DNA from: Maritimibacter sp. REDSEA-S28_B5
GTDB taxonomy: Bacteria; Pseudomonadota; Alphaproteobacteria; Rhodobacterales; Rhodobacteraceae
DNA: 64,000 nucleotides
Direction: 5' to 3'
Assembly: GCA_001626765.1 (NCBI GenBank)
Contig: LUOO01000099.1
Span: 1-64,000, forward strand
Shown here piece after piece: positions 1-8,244 of this stretch. The stretch's first letter is position 1, and the number at the start of each line of letters is the position of its first letter. The notes under the pieces were generated by a model. It had not been told where the DNA came from and ran no database searches. It saw only the letters and a program-made list of their open reading frames with translations. The position numbers and the translations under genes are program-made.

Positions 1-28
1 TTGTTCCTTGATAGACGGCGGCCATGAG

Positions 29-61
29 CAAAAAAAGAAGCCCCGCTCGGATGAGCGGGGC
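29..61 (-). terminator. Rho-independent terminator of the DUF736 gene
   Basis: Perfect 9-bp stem GCCCCGCTC/GAGCGGGGC (40-48 and 53-61) with a 4-nt loop. Read on the minus strand it is followed by a run rich in T (29-39). It lies 17 bp past the stop codon of the DUF736 gene. Confidence 0.85.
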
Positions 62-78
62 AATCTCGGGCTTCGGTC

Positions 79-396
79 TCAGTCGCCGTTGCGGCGGGAC
101 CAGATGAGGTTGTGGGACTTTCCGTCCTCGGCTTCGACCAGGCTGGCGTAGATCGGTGCCGGGAAGCTCGGATCGTCCAGCTTGACGGAAAGGTATTCGC
201 GCTGCGTCTCGCGGGCGATCTTCTTCCAGGCCGCGCCGAACTCGGTGGCACCGGCGAAGATGCGGAAGTCTGGGCCGCGCTCGCTGTCGCTCTCGGTGGC
301 GGTGAACTTGGCCTTGACGTTGAGGGTCAGGGTCTTGACCGCGCCGGTGAAGCCCGCGCCGTTCTCGTTCTGGGTGAAGGTGCCGATGGTTGCCAT
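79..396 (-). CDS. DUF736 family protein
   Basis: Small protein of 105 residues of the DUF736 family, which is typical of alphaproteobacterial conjugative elements and plasmids; its biochemical function is not known. It starts [13 protein letters not shown] and ends in a basic stretch (IWSRRNGD). The ATG at 396 is chosen over the longer reading frame to 675 because it has AAAGGAA just upstream and because the family begins exactly at this motif; the upstream frame is arginine/proline-rich and reads as non-coding. It is followed by a clear terminator, so it is probably transcribed alone. Its presence marks this end of the window as part of an integrative or plasmid-derived island. Confidence 0.85.
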   Translation of the reverse strand: MATIGTFTQNENGAGFTGAVKTLTLNVKAKFTATESDSERGPDFRIFAGATEFGAAWKKIARETQREYLSVKLDDPSFPAPIYASLVEAEDGKSHNLIWSRRNGD

Positions 397-1147
397 TGTC
401 GTATTCCTTTTCCTGTCGGGCCGCACCATTGCGACCTCGATGGCGGTCGTGAGACCGGGGACGGTCGGCCCCGCACCCCTTGGGGCTGGAACATCGTGGA
501 AGGCGGCCGGCGACAGCTTTTTTGTTTCGCGCTGCAACGCCGAAGGCGGCGGAAAAAAGCTGGCGGCGGACGTTGCGGGAAGACGAGCGAGGCGAAGCCG
601 GTCTTCGGTCAGACCTTGCCAGATCGAGGATGCGGATGGAGCGCCCATAACAGGAAATCGCGTGGAATACGGCAATGGCGGCCGTCCTGCGCCGCGCCGG
701 AACCGGGGACTCTCTGCGGGTTCATTGGCTGCGGTTTTCCCTGATCCGACCGATAAGGCAGGTTCGCCCTATCGCCAGCAGGGGCCTGCGGTGTGGTCTC
801 GACTGATCTTTGCCGGTGCTGCCGTGTCCGGTGTGGCCGGAAGATCGCTTGCGGGGCGTTGCGCCATGCTCGGCCAGGTGGATGGTTTGGGTTTCCCGGC
901 GCTGATCCGCTTGCCCGTTGGAGTGGATGGAAAGCCGAACCTCATGGGCCTGCCGGGGCGATCGGGATCAACGGCCCGGATCGCTCCAGTTTATCCGGGT
1001 GGGGCCTGCCGCGAAATGGCCGCCGCCGCCGCCGCTTTGCGTTAGGGATTGAAGCCGAATGGCGGAAACAAGCCAAGGGCGTGGTTCCGGCGCAGCCGAA
1101 AGCCCGGCCCGGAGGGCAACGTCCAAGTCTCCCTTACCGCGCACGTA
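397..1147. other. Gene-free stretch upstream of DUF736
   Basis: Long open frames cross this stretch on both strands (for example 112-744, 182-1045 and the upstream part of 793-1524), but their translations are low-complexity, rich in Arg/Gly/Pro and have no family resemblance; none has a convincing ribosome-binding site. I see no gene. It is probably regulatory or spacer DNA between the DUF736 gene and the toxin-antitoxin operon. Confidence 0.5.
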
Positions 1148-1176
1148 TTGACATTGTGGATACGATCACTCATGTT
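1148..1176 (+). promoter_or_regulatory. Putative promoter of the toxin-antitoxin operon
   Basis: A consensus -35 TTGACA (1148-1153) is followed after 17 bp by CATGTT (1171-1176), a weak -10. The predicted start of transcription would lie almost at the ATG of the antitoxin (1183), implying a very short or absent leader, which fits the lack of a visible ribosome-binding site there. Confidence 0.4.
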
Positions 1177-1182
1177 GCGATC

Positions 1183-1524
1183 ATGACCAAAGCTCGTATC
1201 GCCCCTTCGGAATCTGCCCGTTCTGCGACCACCGCGGTTGCAGGTCGTGCCTCTACGGCTGACACCAAGGGCAGCATCAACCTGCGGATCGAGACAGGCA
1301 CGCGCCAGCTCATCGACGATGCGGCGGCGGTGCTCGGCAAGACGCGCACCGAGTTCATGGTGGAAAGCGCCCGGCGGCAAGCGGTCGATGTGCTGCTCGA
1401 CCAGCGCTTGTTCACGCTCGACCCCGAGCGCTACGACGCCTTCATGCAAGCGCTCGACAATCCGCCCGCGCCGGGGCCGAAGCTCAAGGCCCTACTGCGC
1501 CGGACCCCGGCATGGCAGAAATAG
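1183..1524 (+). CDS. DUF1778 / TacA-like ribbon-helix-helix antitoxin
   Basis: Predicted antitoxin of 113 residues. A ribbon-helix-helix DNA-binding segment occupies about residues 31-66 (SINLRIETGTRQLIDDAAAV and the following helix), the signature of DUF1778 antitoxins. The C-terminal part (74-113, FTLDPERYDAFMQAL...) matches the amphipathic toxin-wrapping tail of TacA proteins. The N-terminal 30 residues are Ala/Ser/Thr-rich and probably flexible. The ATG at 1183 is preferred to the upstream starts in the same frame (from 793) because the extension is low complexity. The gene overlaps the acetyltransferase toxin gene by 13 bp, the usual antitoxin-first arrangement, and the pair is expected to repress its own promoter. 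Confidence 0.85.
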   Translation: MTKARIAPSESARSATTAVAGRASTADTKGSINLRIETGTRQLIDDAAAVLGKTRTEFMVESARRQAVDVLLDQRLFTLDPERYDAFMQALDNPPAPGPKLKALLRRTPAWQK

Positions 1525-2042
1525 ACGACACGCCCGACCATCCCGAATTGCCACTGTCTGCTCCTGTTCCTCTGACAGCAGAGCATGACCTTTCGGCATT
1601 TGATTGCGGTGAGCCTGCGTTGAACGACTGGCTGCGCCACCGGGCCTTGAAGAACGAAAGCCGATTCTCGCGCACTTATGTCGTGTGCGCGGGCAATCGG
1701 GTCGTTGGTTACTTTTGCATTTCGGCCGGGTCGGTCGAGCGCGGTGCGGCTCCCGGCAAGGTGCGGCGCAACGCGCCCGACCAGATTCCGGTCTCGATCA
1801 TCGGACGGCTTGCCGTCAGCCTCGACCATGCGGGCAAGGGCCTCGGCGCGGACCTTGTATCGGACGCGCTGCGTCGGATCGCGCTGGCATCGCAGAGCAT
1901 CGGCATTGGGGCCGTTATGGTCCAAGCGAAGGATGACGCGGCCAAACGCTTCTATCTGCGCTGTGCCGAGTTCGTCGAATACCCCGAAGACAGCCGGACG
2001 TTGTTCCTGCCTATCGAAACTGTGGTCGCGGCATTTAGCTAG
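1512..2042 (+). CDS. TacT-like GNAT acetyltransferase toxin
   Basis: GNAT-fold toxin of 176 residues. By family knowledge (TacT/AtaT) such enzymes acetylate the amino group of aminoacyl-tRNA and stop translation. Visible features: the TacT-type N-terminal motif FDCGEPALNDWLRHRAL (about 30-46), the acetyl-CoA pyrophosphate loop HAGKGLG (106-112), and the segment KRFYLR (145-150) with Tyr148 at the position of the catalytic tyrosine in TacT. It overlaps its antitoxin by 13 bp. The conserved motifs suggest an active toxin. Which tRNA it would modify cannot be read from the sequence. Confidence 0.87.
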   Translation: MAEIDDTPDHPELPLSAPVPLTAEHDLSAFDCGEPALNDWLRHRALKNESRFSRTYVVCAGNRVVGYFCISAGSVERGAAPGKVRRNAPDQIPVSIIGRLAVSLDHAGKGLGADLVSDALRRIALASQSIGIGAVMVQAKDDAAKRFYLRCAEFVEYPEDSRTLFLPIETVVAAFS

Positions 2043-2059
2043 AGTTTGGGGGAAATGCG

Positions 2060-3019
2060 ATGGGTGAAGCCAAGCGAAAGAAGCAAGAACGGGCTGCTTG
2101 GCCGGATTCTGATCGCTACAACGGCACGATAGATCTTCACGTTCTGCCGGCGGCGGCGGAGATTGACGGAGCACGCATTCGCGAACTGACAGGTGATGAT
2201 ACAATACCGGACACGACGCAGGTCATCTTGCGCGCGTTCAGGGCAGTCGTTGGTGAGCGGACCTTCCATGTCGGATTCTGCCTCGGTGACGGAGAATCCT
2301 TCAGCGCTGTTGGTATCGCTGTCATCGAAAGACTGTCGATGGAAGCGCCGGGAGCCGCACTTCACATTGTGCCTATCGTTCACGACGACATCGCATGGGA
2401 CATCGTGATGCGGCATATGCGCAGCTTCACGGGGCAGGTATTGTTGTTCGCATTCCCGAATTCAGATGTTTACGACGCGGGCACCGCTGAAGTTTCCTAC
2501 TCGAAACATATCCGTCAGTTCGATCCAAGCGGCGCCTTGCTTGGCCGATTGACCGAAGCGCAGCGGCGCAAGATACGCGAACAAAAAGCTTCGATGCTCA
2601 ATCGACCGCCGCCGCCCAGATTCTATCCAGCATCCGGTATCACGCAGGAAGACTCGCCATGGATATTCCGGGTTGGAACTCCTGCCGGAAAAGTCATCAG
2701 AACCGCCGTTTGGGATGGCCGTCGCAACTATGCGCATGAACTCCCTGAAAACATCGTGCGATGGGTTGGCGGCGACAGGATCGCCATCGTGCAGGTGGAC
2801 AGTCCTGTTGGGGTCAATCGGCGGTCTTCACTCGACTTGACGCACAAGCTCGCCAAAGATTTCGATGGCGTCATTCATTGGGCGCGGGATACGGAGACAT
2901 TTCAGTCGATCCTCAAATCATTCATCCGCCTCGATCTGGAATCGGTGAGTCCGCCGGAGCTTCCTGCCGGTTGGGAGCCTGAAATTGTAATCTTCGCGGC
3001 GAACGGTGACGATGCGTGA
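2060..3019 (+). CDS. Unknown protein with MGEAKRKK start
   Basis: 319 residues, not recognised. It opens with the basic motif MGEAKRKKQER, an N-terminus shared by a number of unrelated-looking bacterial hypothetical proteins. There is no signal peptide or membrane segment. A charged helical stretch lies near 165-185 (LTEAQRRKIREQKASMLNRP). The centre and C-terminus (about 210-290) alternate hydrophobic strands with charged turns, so a globular cytoplasmic protein is likely. It starts 17 bp after the TacT-like toxin gene and overlaps the next small gene by 4 bp, so all four genes may form one operon. Base composition is lower in GC than the flanking ParB-like gene, consistent with recent acquisition. 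No function is assigned. Confidence 0.7.
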   Translation: MGEAKRKKQERAAWPDSDRYNGTIDLHVLPAAAEIDGARIRELTGDDTIPDTTQVILRAFRAVVGERTFHVGFCLGDGESFSAVGIAVIERLSMEAPGAALHIVPIVHDDIAWDIVMRHMRSFTGQVLLFAFPNSDVYDAGTAEVSYSKHIRQFDPSGALLGRLTEAQRRKIREQKASMLNRPPPPRFYPASGITQEDSPWIFRVGTPAGKVIRTAVWDGRRNYAHELPENIVRWVGGDRIAIVQVDSPVGVNRRSSLDLTHKLAKDFDGVIHWARDTETFQSILKSFIRLDLESVSPPELPAGWEPEIVIFAANGDDA

Positions 3020-3240
3020 AAAAAGCTGAATGCGAGCAAGCTATCCGGCATTTGTGCCATCAATGGCGGAAAGAATGTGGCTTTTCGTCCACTCCGGCAG
3101 ACCAGTTGAGCTTCGGCAGCTTCCTGTCATGGGTCCAGCAGGATTATTCATCCTATCTCAATTTTCGCACCACCACCTCCGTCTCTTATGACGTGGAGAT
3201 GTGGTTTGACGATGAATTCAAACAGAACTGGCGAAGGTAG
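3016..3240 (+). CDS. Unknown 74-residue protein
   Basis: Begins with GTG inside the stop region of the preceding gene (GTGA overlap), indicating translational coupling. The product is small and soluble (KKAECEQAIRHLCHQWRKEC..., then aromatic-rich SYLNFRTTTSVSYDVEMWFD). It has two Cys/His-containing helical segments near the N-terminus but no recognisable metal motif. Not recognised as a family. Partnered expression with the 319-residue protein suggests that the two act together. Confidence 0.6.
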   Translation: MKKAECEQAIRHLCHQWRKECGFSSTPADQLSFGSFLSWVQQDYSSYLNFRTTTSVSYDVEMWFDDEFKQNWRR

Positions 3241-3261
3241 GATCAGCATCGCGCGACACGG

Positions 3262-3678
3262 CTAACCCGAGGGCTGGCCGACACCAGCCGCCAGGCGCAT
3301 CCATGCCGCGATGCCGACGCATCCGCCCCCGACGATGCAGAAGATTTGCCGCCAGATTTCGGACGGCACGGTCTCCTTGGTGATGCCATGGACCAATGCA
3401 TAACCGGCCACGGCGGCGGGCGCGGCGAAGACAAGCGCCACGATCAGGCGGATGATAGGTGTGCGGATCATCTCGAACAGCACCGCCAGGACGCCGAAGA
3501 CGACGCCAGCCGAGAACAGCCCGACCAATCCCGCGCCGATCAGCCCGGAGCCGGTCTGATAGGCTAATTGCGCGGCGACAAGCCCGACGAAGAAGGGCAG
3601 CGCGTAGATGGCGAGCGTATAGGCGAGAACGCAAAGAAGCGCGATCAACGCAACGCTCATGAACATGACGGCGACCAT
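3262..3678 (-). CDS. Small integral membrane protein
   Basis: 138 residues with about four hydrophobic segments (roughly 3-25, 31-68, 78-98, 113-130), many Gly/Ala residues and a short cytoplasmic-looking region MIRTPI between them. The start at 3678 gives a strongly hydrophobic N-terminus (MVAVMFMSVALIALLCVLAY) and has AAAGGAAC upstream. Proteins of this type are often found beside the DUF736 and ParB-like genes of alphaproteobacterial integrative elements; the function is unknown. It is on the same strand as the ParB-like gene, 183 bp downstream of that gene's stop codon. Confidence 0.65.
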   Translation of the reverse strand: MVAVMFMSVALIALLCVLAYTLAIYALPFFVGLVAAQLAYQTGSGLIGAGLVGLFSAGVVFGVLAVLFEMIRTPIIRLIVALVFAAPAAVAGYALVHGITKETVPSEIWRQIFCIVGGGCVGIAAWMRLAAGVGQPSG

Positions 3679-3861
3679 GATCTTGTTCCTTTGACTTTAC
3701 GGCACCGCCTTTCGTGCAGTCGTCAACACCGTCGTTGCACATCTTTATGGTGCCGTTATCGTTCCAATCTGTCGAGGTCATCCGGCCGCGCGCGGAAGTC
3801 GCGCGGCCGCGATTTTTTCTGATGGAAGACCGGGACCGCGTGCGCGATCCCGGCTTGCCTT

Positions 3862-5907
3862 TCATTCCGCCGCGACGGGGAAAGCCTCGGGCTGCTCATC
3901 GGCCAGCCATGCGGGCGGCTCGGTGCGCAGCACGGGCGGCAGCCAGCCGGTTCCGGCCAGAAGCCGCTCGGCGGCCTCCGCCATTTCCGGCTTCTTCCTG
4001 TCCGCGATACGCTCCGCCGCTTCGTCGCCAAGGGCATCGCGCACGGCGGCGAGGATTTGCGCCTTGGTGACGCGCCCGAGATAGGCGCCAACCGTGGGCG
4101 TCCAGTGCGCCGTCATGTCGAGTGCAACCGCTGTCGCCAGCCTGTCGGCGGTGGCAAGAGCATGGCGCTTGTGGGCTTCCCACGGCTGCTTGACGGCATT
4201 GACGGTCAGCGAAGCGCAATGGGCGAACAGGGCCATGACGCTGGCATGATCCAGTCCGGCGATGAAGCCCCAAAGCTCCGCCACGTCGCGCGGCATGTCC
4301 GCCGCCCATCCGGCGTGGCGATCCTCCAACGCCTTCGCCGCCGCTGTGTCCTCGATCCCGTCCGCGTGGCTGGCGAGGTAGCTGCTCGTCGGGCGGATTT
4401 CGAGGCAATGGGCATCCCCGCCGCCGCGATAGAAGGTCTGAGCGGCAAGCGCATGGGTGACGGCGATCAAGGCCATGTCCGGCTGCTCGCCAAGGGCGAG
4501 ACGCAGGGCAAGGGTGCGATACGCGGTCAGGTCGCGGATGAGCGAGTCCGACAGCGGCTTACCGTCTTCCTCCGCGTCCTCGTCTTCCGGCCCATGGTCG
4601 GAGGCTGGATGACCATCGCCGTCATGTTCGTCACCGTCCATGACTTCGCCATCGGCATTGACGCGCACCCCGTTGATGACGGTGCTGCCGTCCTCCGCTT
4701 CGGATTCCTCCGGTTCCGGAGCTTCGTCCTCGGGCCGGATGAAACCGCGCTCGATGCGGGCTTCCCCGTCATGGTTCAGAACCACGAACACGCCACCGCG
4801 CGCGATCTCCTCGGCCTCATAGGCATAACGCTTGCCGTCGATCCGCTCGATTTCGGCTTCAAGCTCCGCAAAGCGCTGATCCACCTCCGGCGGCAGGTCA
4901 ACGTCCGCGTCCTCCCATTCCGTCGACAGGCGTTCAAGTTCCTCCTGCGCGGCGTCGTAGGCGGTTTCGTCTGCCTCCGAAAGCTCCACCGGCTGCGGAT
5001 AGGTGCGGCGCAGGCCATGGGCGTGGGGCCAGTCGATATGGGCCGAAACCCATTTCCACCCCTCGGCCTCGTGAACCTGCGCCGCGATGCCTTCCAGCTT
5101 GTCGAGGGTCAGCCGGTCCAGCAACGCGGCATCTTCATAGAAGCCGCCGCGATCCTCGGTGAACAGGTCGCGGATGATGGTGCCGCCCGCCTCCGTATAG
5201 GCTTCCGGGCCGACAAGGATCGCGCGCCGGTCGGTCGCGGCCACGTTGCTGGCGGTCAGGTCGCGGCGGATAATCCACGGCTCGCGGTTGTAGGACAGGT
5301 TTTCGTAAACCTGTTCCTGCCGGGCATGGTCCTCGGTGATGGCGAAGGCCATCAACTGATCCAGGGTCAGATCGCCGTCACGATAGACCTGCATCAGCTT
5401 GGGGCTGACCGCGCCAAGGCGAAGCCGCTGCTTCACCACATGCGCGGTGACGCCGAAGCGGGCGGCGATTTCCTCCGCGCCCCATCCGCGCGTTTCGGCA
5501 AGCTCGCGGAAGCGCTCGAACTGGTCGGCGGGGTGCAGGTCTTCGCGGGTCACGTTCTCGTCAAGGCTGATTTCTGCCGCATCGTTCGCCCTGTCGATGA
5601 CGCAGCGGATCGGCTCGGTCCGCTTGATCTCCTTGCGCTTGGCGCGCAGCAACTGCGCCAGCCTGCGGCCTTCGCCGACGCTCACCAGATAGCAGCCGGT
5701 CGGCTCACCTTCCGCGTCAAGCTCCGGCTCGACCACCAGATTTTGCAGGATGCCCTTGGCCGCGATGCTCGCCGCCTTCGCCTCGATGGATGCCTCGCTG
5801 TGCGGAGTCTTCCGGGCGTTCTGCGGGTGCTTCTTGAGCTTGTTGAGCGGGATGAAAACCGTTTCGCCATGTTCGGGGACGGTCGAGGTCTGTGGTTTGG
5901 TGTTCAT
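3862..5907 (-). CDS. Large ParB/Srx-domain DNA-binding protein
   Basis: 681 residues. An N-terminal ParB/Sulfiredoxin-like nuclease fold (about 16-120) contains the motif GEGRR (78-82), which in ParB proteins forms part of the CTP-binding pocket. A KorB-type helix-turn-helix follows (about 144-164, AEEIAARFGVTAHVVKQRLR). The middle is rich in Glu and Asp (about 330-500) and the C-terminal 180 residues are helical. True chromosomal ParB is about 300 residues, so this is the long island/plasmid version of unknown precise role, perhaps partition or regulation of the element. The ATG at 5907 with GAAAGGAAAGACC upstream is preferred to the longer frame starting at 6018. No ParA partner is visible in the window. 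Confidence 0.85.
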   Translation of the reverse strand: MNTKPQTSTVPEHGETVFIPLNKLKKHPQNARKTPHSEASIEAKAASIAAKGILQNLVVEPELDAEGEPTGCYLVSVGEGRRLAQLLRAKRKEIKRTEPIRCVIDRANDAAEISLDENVTREDLHPADQFERFRELAETRGWGAEEIAARFGVTAHVVKQRLRLGAVSPKLMQVYRDGDLTLDQLMAFAITEDHARQEQVYENLSYNREPWIIRRDLTASNVAATDRRAILVGPEAYTEAGGTIIRDLFTEDRGGFYEDAALLDRLTLDKLEGIAAQVHEAEGWKWVSAHIDWPHAHGLRRTYPQPVELSEADETAYDAAQEELERLSTEWEDADVDLPPEVDQRFAELEAEIERIDGKRYAYEAEEIARGGVFVVLNHDGEARIERGFIRPEDEAPEPEESEAEDGSTVINGVRVNADGEVMDGDEHDGDGHPASDHGPEDEDAEEDGKPLSDSLIRDLTAYRTLALRLALGEQPDMALIAVTHALAAQTFYRGGGDAHCLEIRPTSSYLASHADGIEDTAAAKALEDRHAGWAADMPRDVAELWGFIAGLDHASVMALFAHCASLTVNAVKQPWEAHKRHALATADRLATAVALDMTAHWTPTVGAYLGRVTKAQILAAVRDALGDEAAERIADRKKPEMAEAAERLLAGTGWLPPVLRTEPPAWLADEQPEAFPVAAE

Positions 5908-6436
5908 GGTCTTTCCTTTCATGGGCTTGGGTTGGAGCGCAGCGCTGCGCTGCAACCCTGCCCGTCGGCGAGACCGGGGGGTGCAAGGTGCAAGGGCGGA
6001 CGGGCGGAGGGGGATCACCCGGCCTGCACAAGCGGATCGAAGTCATGACGAAGATGCGAAACATGTATCCGCGCGGAAGGCTGGGGATACCGCCCGGCCG
6101 CCCTTGTGCCGCGCCAGGGGGCAGCGCCCCCAAGCAACCGGCCCGGCCAGAGCAAAGCGGCGGCCGGGTGTATGAACAGGATCAGGATGTGGGAAACCGG
6201 AAAGCCGAAGGCCCTGACACCCTGATCGCCGCATAATGCCGGGCGAGGTCTTCACGTGACCATGCGGACGTGCCTCGTCCGTGGAGCAGGTCCGCTTCGC
6301 CTGGCAACTGAGATTTAGGCTCAGTCCTTTCTAAGCACCGTGAAATCGAATATCGAAATGATACTGCGGGTCGTGGGCAGACAAGGAAGAAGTGCGTGAG
6401 TGGGGCGAGCGACTTTGCCATGTTTGGGGGCGAGCA
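5908..6436. other. Gene-free stretch between the ParB-like gene and the Gabija-like operon
   Basis: Short overlapping frames on both strands here give no recognisable protein. The GC content drops after about 6240, where the lower-GC defence operon begins, so a junction between two imported segments may lie near 6240. I see no tRNA, repeat or integrase. Confidence 0.45.
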
Positions 6437-8233
6437 ATGAAAATCTATTCTGTGGCCATCGAGAACTTTCGTGGCATCCGCACGGCTACCATCGTGTTGC
6501 CCGATCATGCGGTGCTCATCGGTGACAACAATACGGGAAAGTCGTCGGTGATCGAGGCCATCGACCTCGTTCTGGGACCGGATCGCCTCAACCGTCGTCC
6601 ACCCGTGGATGAGCATGATTTTTGGCAGGGTCGTTATGTCGCCGCCGTGCCGGAGGGCGAGAACGCCGTCGAGGGCGATGCTCCCAAGATCAGGATTAAC
6701 GTCACCATCGTTCACCTATCCATCGAACAGCAGGCGCGGTTCGGCGGACATATCGAGTGGCTGAAAGTCGAGACCGGCGATCTTTATGCAGAGGCTAACC
6801 CAGCAGGTGTCGATGCCGCCGCAATCGTGGCAGCGTTGCGCGTAACATTCATTGGCGAATACAACGTCGATGAGGATGATTTCGACGGCAACACCTACTA
6901 CACGCGCAGTCTCACGGAGGACGATCCCCCAGCGACCTTCTCAAAGAAGGACAAGCAGCATTGCGGGTTCCTCTATCTGCGCTCGCTCAGGACCGGATCA
7001 CGCGCTCTCAGCCTCGAACATGGCAGCCTGCTCGACATTATCCTGCGCCTAAAGGAAATCCGGCCGCAGATGTGGGAAGCAACCATCGCGACGCTCGCGG
7101 GCTTTGACGTGGCGAGTGACCCGGAGCTGGGGATTTCCGGCGTGTTGGAAAGCATCAACACGTCTTTGAAAAAATATGTCCCGCAGGAATGGGGAGCGAA
7201 GCCGCACCTCAAAGTATCCAGCCTCACCCGTGAGCATCTGCGCAAGGTCGTCACGGCTTTTATAGCCACGGGCGACGGCGACCATGCGGCACCGTTCTAC
7301 CGACAGGGCACCGGCACCATCAACATGCTGGTGCTTGCGATGCTTTCGCAAATCGCCGAGGACAAGCAGAACGTGATCTTCGCCATGGAGGAGGTCGAGA
7401 CCGCGATCCCTCCCTATGCGCAGAAGCGCATTGTGCATGAGCTGCGCAAGCTCTCCGCGCAGTCGATCGTCACCTCCCACTCGCCCTATGTGCTGGAGGA
7501 GTTTGGGCTGGAGCAAACCGTGATTTTGGCGCGCTCTGACGGCGGCGACCTCAGCCAAGCGAAGATCGCGCTGCCCGACAGCGTGAAGCACAAGCGCTAT
7601 CGCCAGGAGTTCCGCACACGTTTTTGCGAAGGGCTGCTCGCCCGGCGGGTGCTGATCGTAGAGGGCGCGACCGAGGCGACCGCTTTTCCGGCAGCGGCGC
7701 GCCGGCTAGCGGAGTTGAACCCGGCAATCTATTCATCTCTGGAAGCGTTGGGGCTGTGCGTCATCGACGCCGGTAGCGAAAGCCAGATTGCCGATCTGGC
7801 GTTGCTTTACCGAGGTCTTGGTAAGCGGACCTTCGCGGTTTGCGATAAGCAGACCGATGCCGCCAAAGGAGCTATCGAGGCGCAAGTTGAGCATCTTTTC
7901 ATGCACGAGGAAAAGGGTATCGAGGATCTGGTGCTGAACAACACAACGGCGGCCGCGCTTGGGCGGTTCGCAGAGATGCTAGATTGGCCGCCGCATCTAC
8001 TCGCGCAATATCCTGATCCCAAAGCCCAAGCTGTCGCCGCTCTTAAGGCATATTTTGGCTGGTCCAAGGGAAATTGGGGAATTGCGGAGTTTCTCGCCCA
8101 ATGCACGGAGGCAGAGATTCCGCAATGGATACGCGATGCCTGCATCGAACTGCGCAAGCGATGCGATCCTCCGCCGGCGCCGCCGGCGGCAGGCGCTAAT
8201 GGTGGCGACCTGTTCTCTGACATTTTTGGCTAG
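6437..8233 (+). CDS. gajA: Gabija GajA-like OLD-family ATPase/TOPRIM nuclease
   Basis: 598 residues. The N-terminal ABC-type ATPase has the Walker A motif GDNNTGKSS (29-37) preceded by the OLD-family start VAIENFRGIR. A Walker B-like FAMEEVE has acidic residues at 318-319, followed by an SxxxxTSHSP switch (about 341-352, SIVTSHSPYVLEEF). A C-terminal TOPRIM domain begins with VLIVEGATEA, whose glutamate is residue 409, and continues to an acidic segment EEKGIEDL. In Gabija, GajA is a sequence-specific DNA nicking enzyme regulated by nucleotides. The ATG at 6437 is chosen because the family starts with MKIYSVAIENF; an in-frame ATG at 6392 exists. It is followed after 11 bp by a UvrD-like helicase gene, the defining Gabija order. 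Confidence 0.82.
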   Translation: MKIYSVAIENFRGIRTATIVLPDHAVLIGDNNTGKSSVIEAIDLVLGPDRLNRRPPVDEHDFWQGRYVAAVPEGENAVEGDAPKIRINVTIVHLSIEQQARFGGHIEWLKVETGDLYAEANPAGVDAAAIVAALRVTFIGEYNVDEDDFDGNTYYTRSLTEDDPPATFSKKDKQHCGFLYLRSLRTGSRALSLEHGSLLDIILRLKEIRPQMWEATIATLAGFDVASDPELGISGVLESINTSLKKYVPQEWGAKPHLKVSSLTREHLRKVVTAFIATGDGDHAAPFYRQGTGTINMLVLAMLSQIAEDKQNVIFAMEEVETAIPPYAQKRIVHELRKLSAQSIVTSHSPYVLEEFGLEQTVILARSDGGDLSQAKIALPDSVKHKRYRQEFRTRFCEGLLARRVLIVEGATEATAFPAAARRLAELNPAIYSSLEALGLCVIDAGSESQIADLALLYRGLGKRTFAVCDKQTDAAKGAIEAQVEHLFMHEEKGIEDLVLNNTTAAALGRFAEMLDWPPHLLAQYPDPKAQAVAALKAYFGWSKGNWGIAEFLAQCTEAEIPQWIRDACIELRKRCDPPPAPPAAGANGGDLFSDIFG

Positions 8234-8244
8234 AGTGCTCTGCT

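Noticed and set aside
112..1045. Long plus-strand frames upstream of the toxin-antitoxin genes
   Set aside because: They overlap the DUF736 gene in antisense and are Arg/Gly/Pro-rich without homology.
4057..6048. 663-residue open frame on the plus strand opposite the ParB-like gene
   Set aside because: It is the antisense shadow of the ParB-like gene in high-GC DNA; no family resemblance and no ribosome-binding site.
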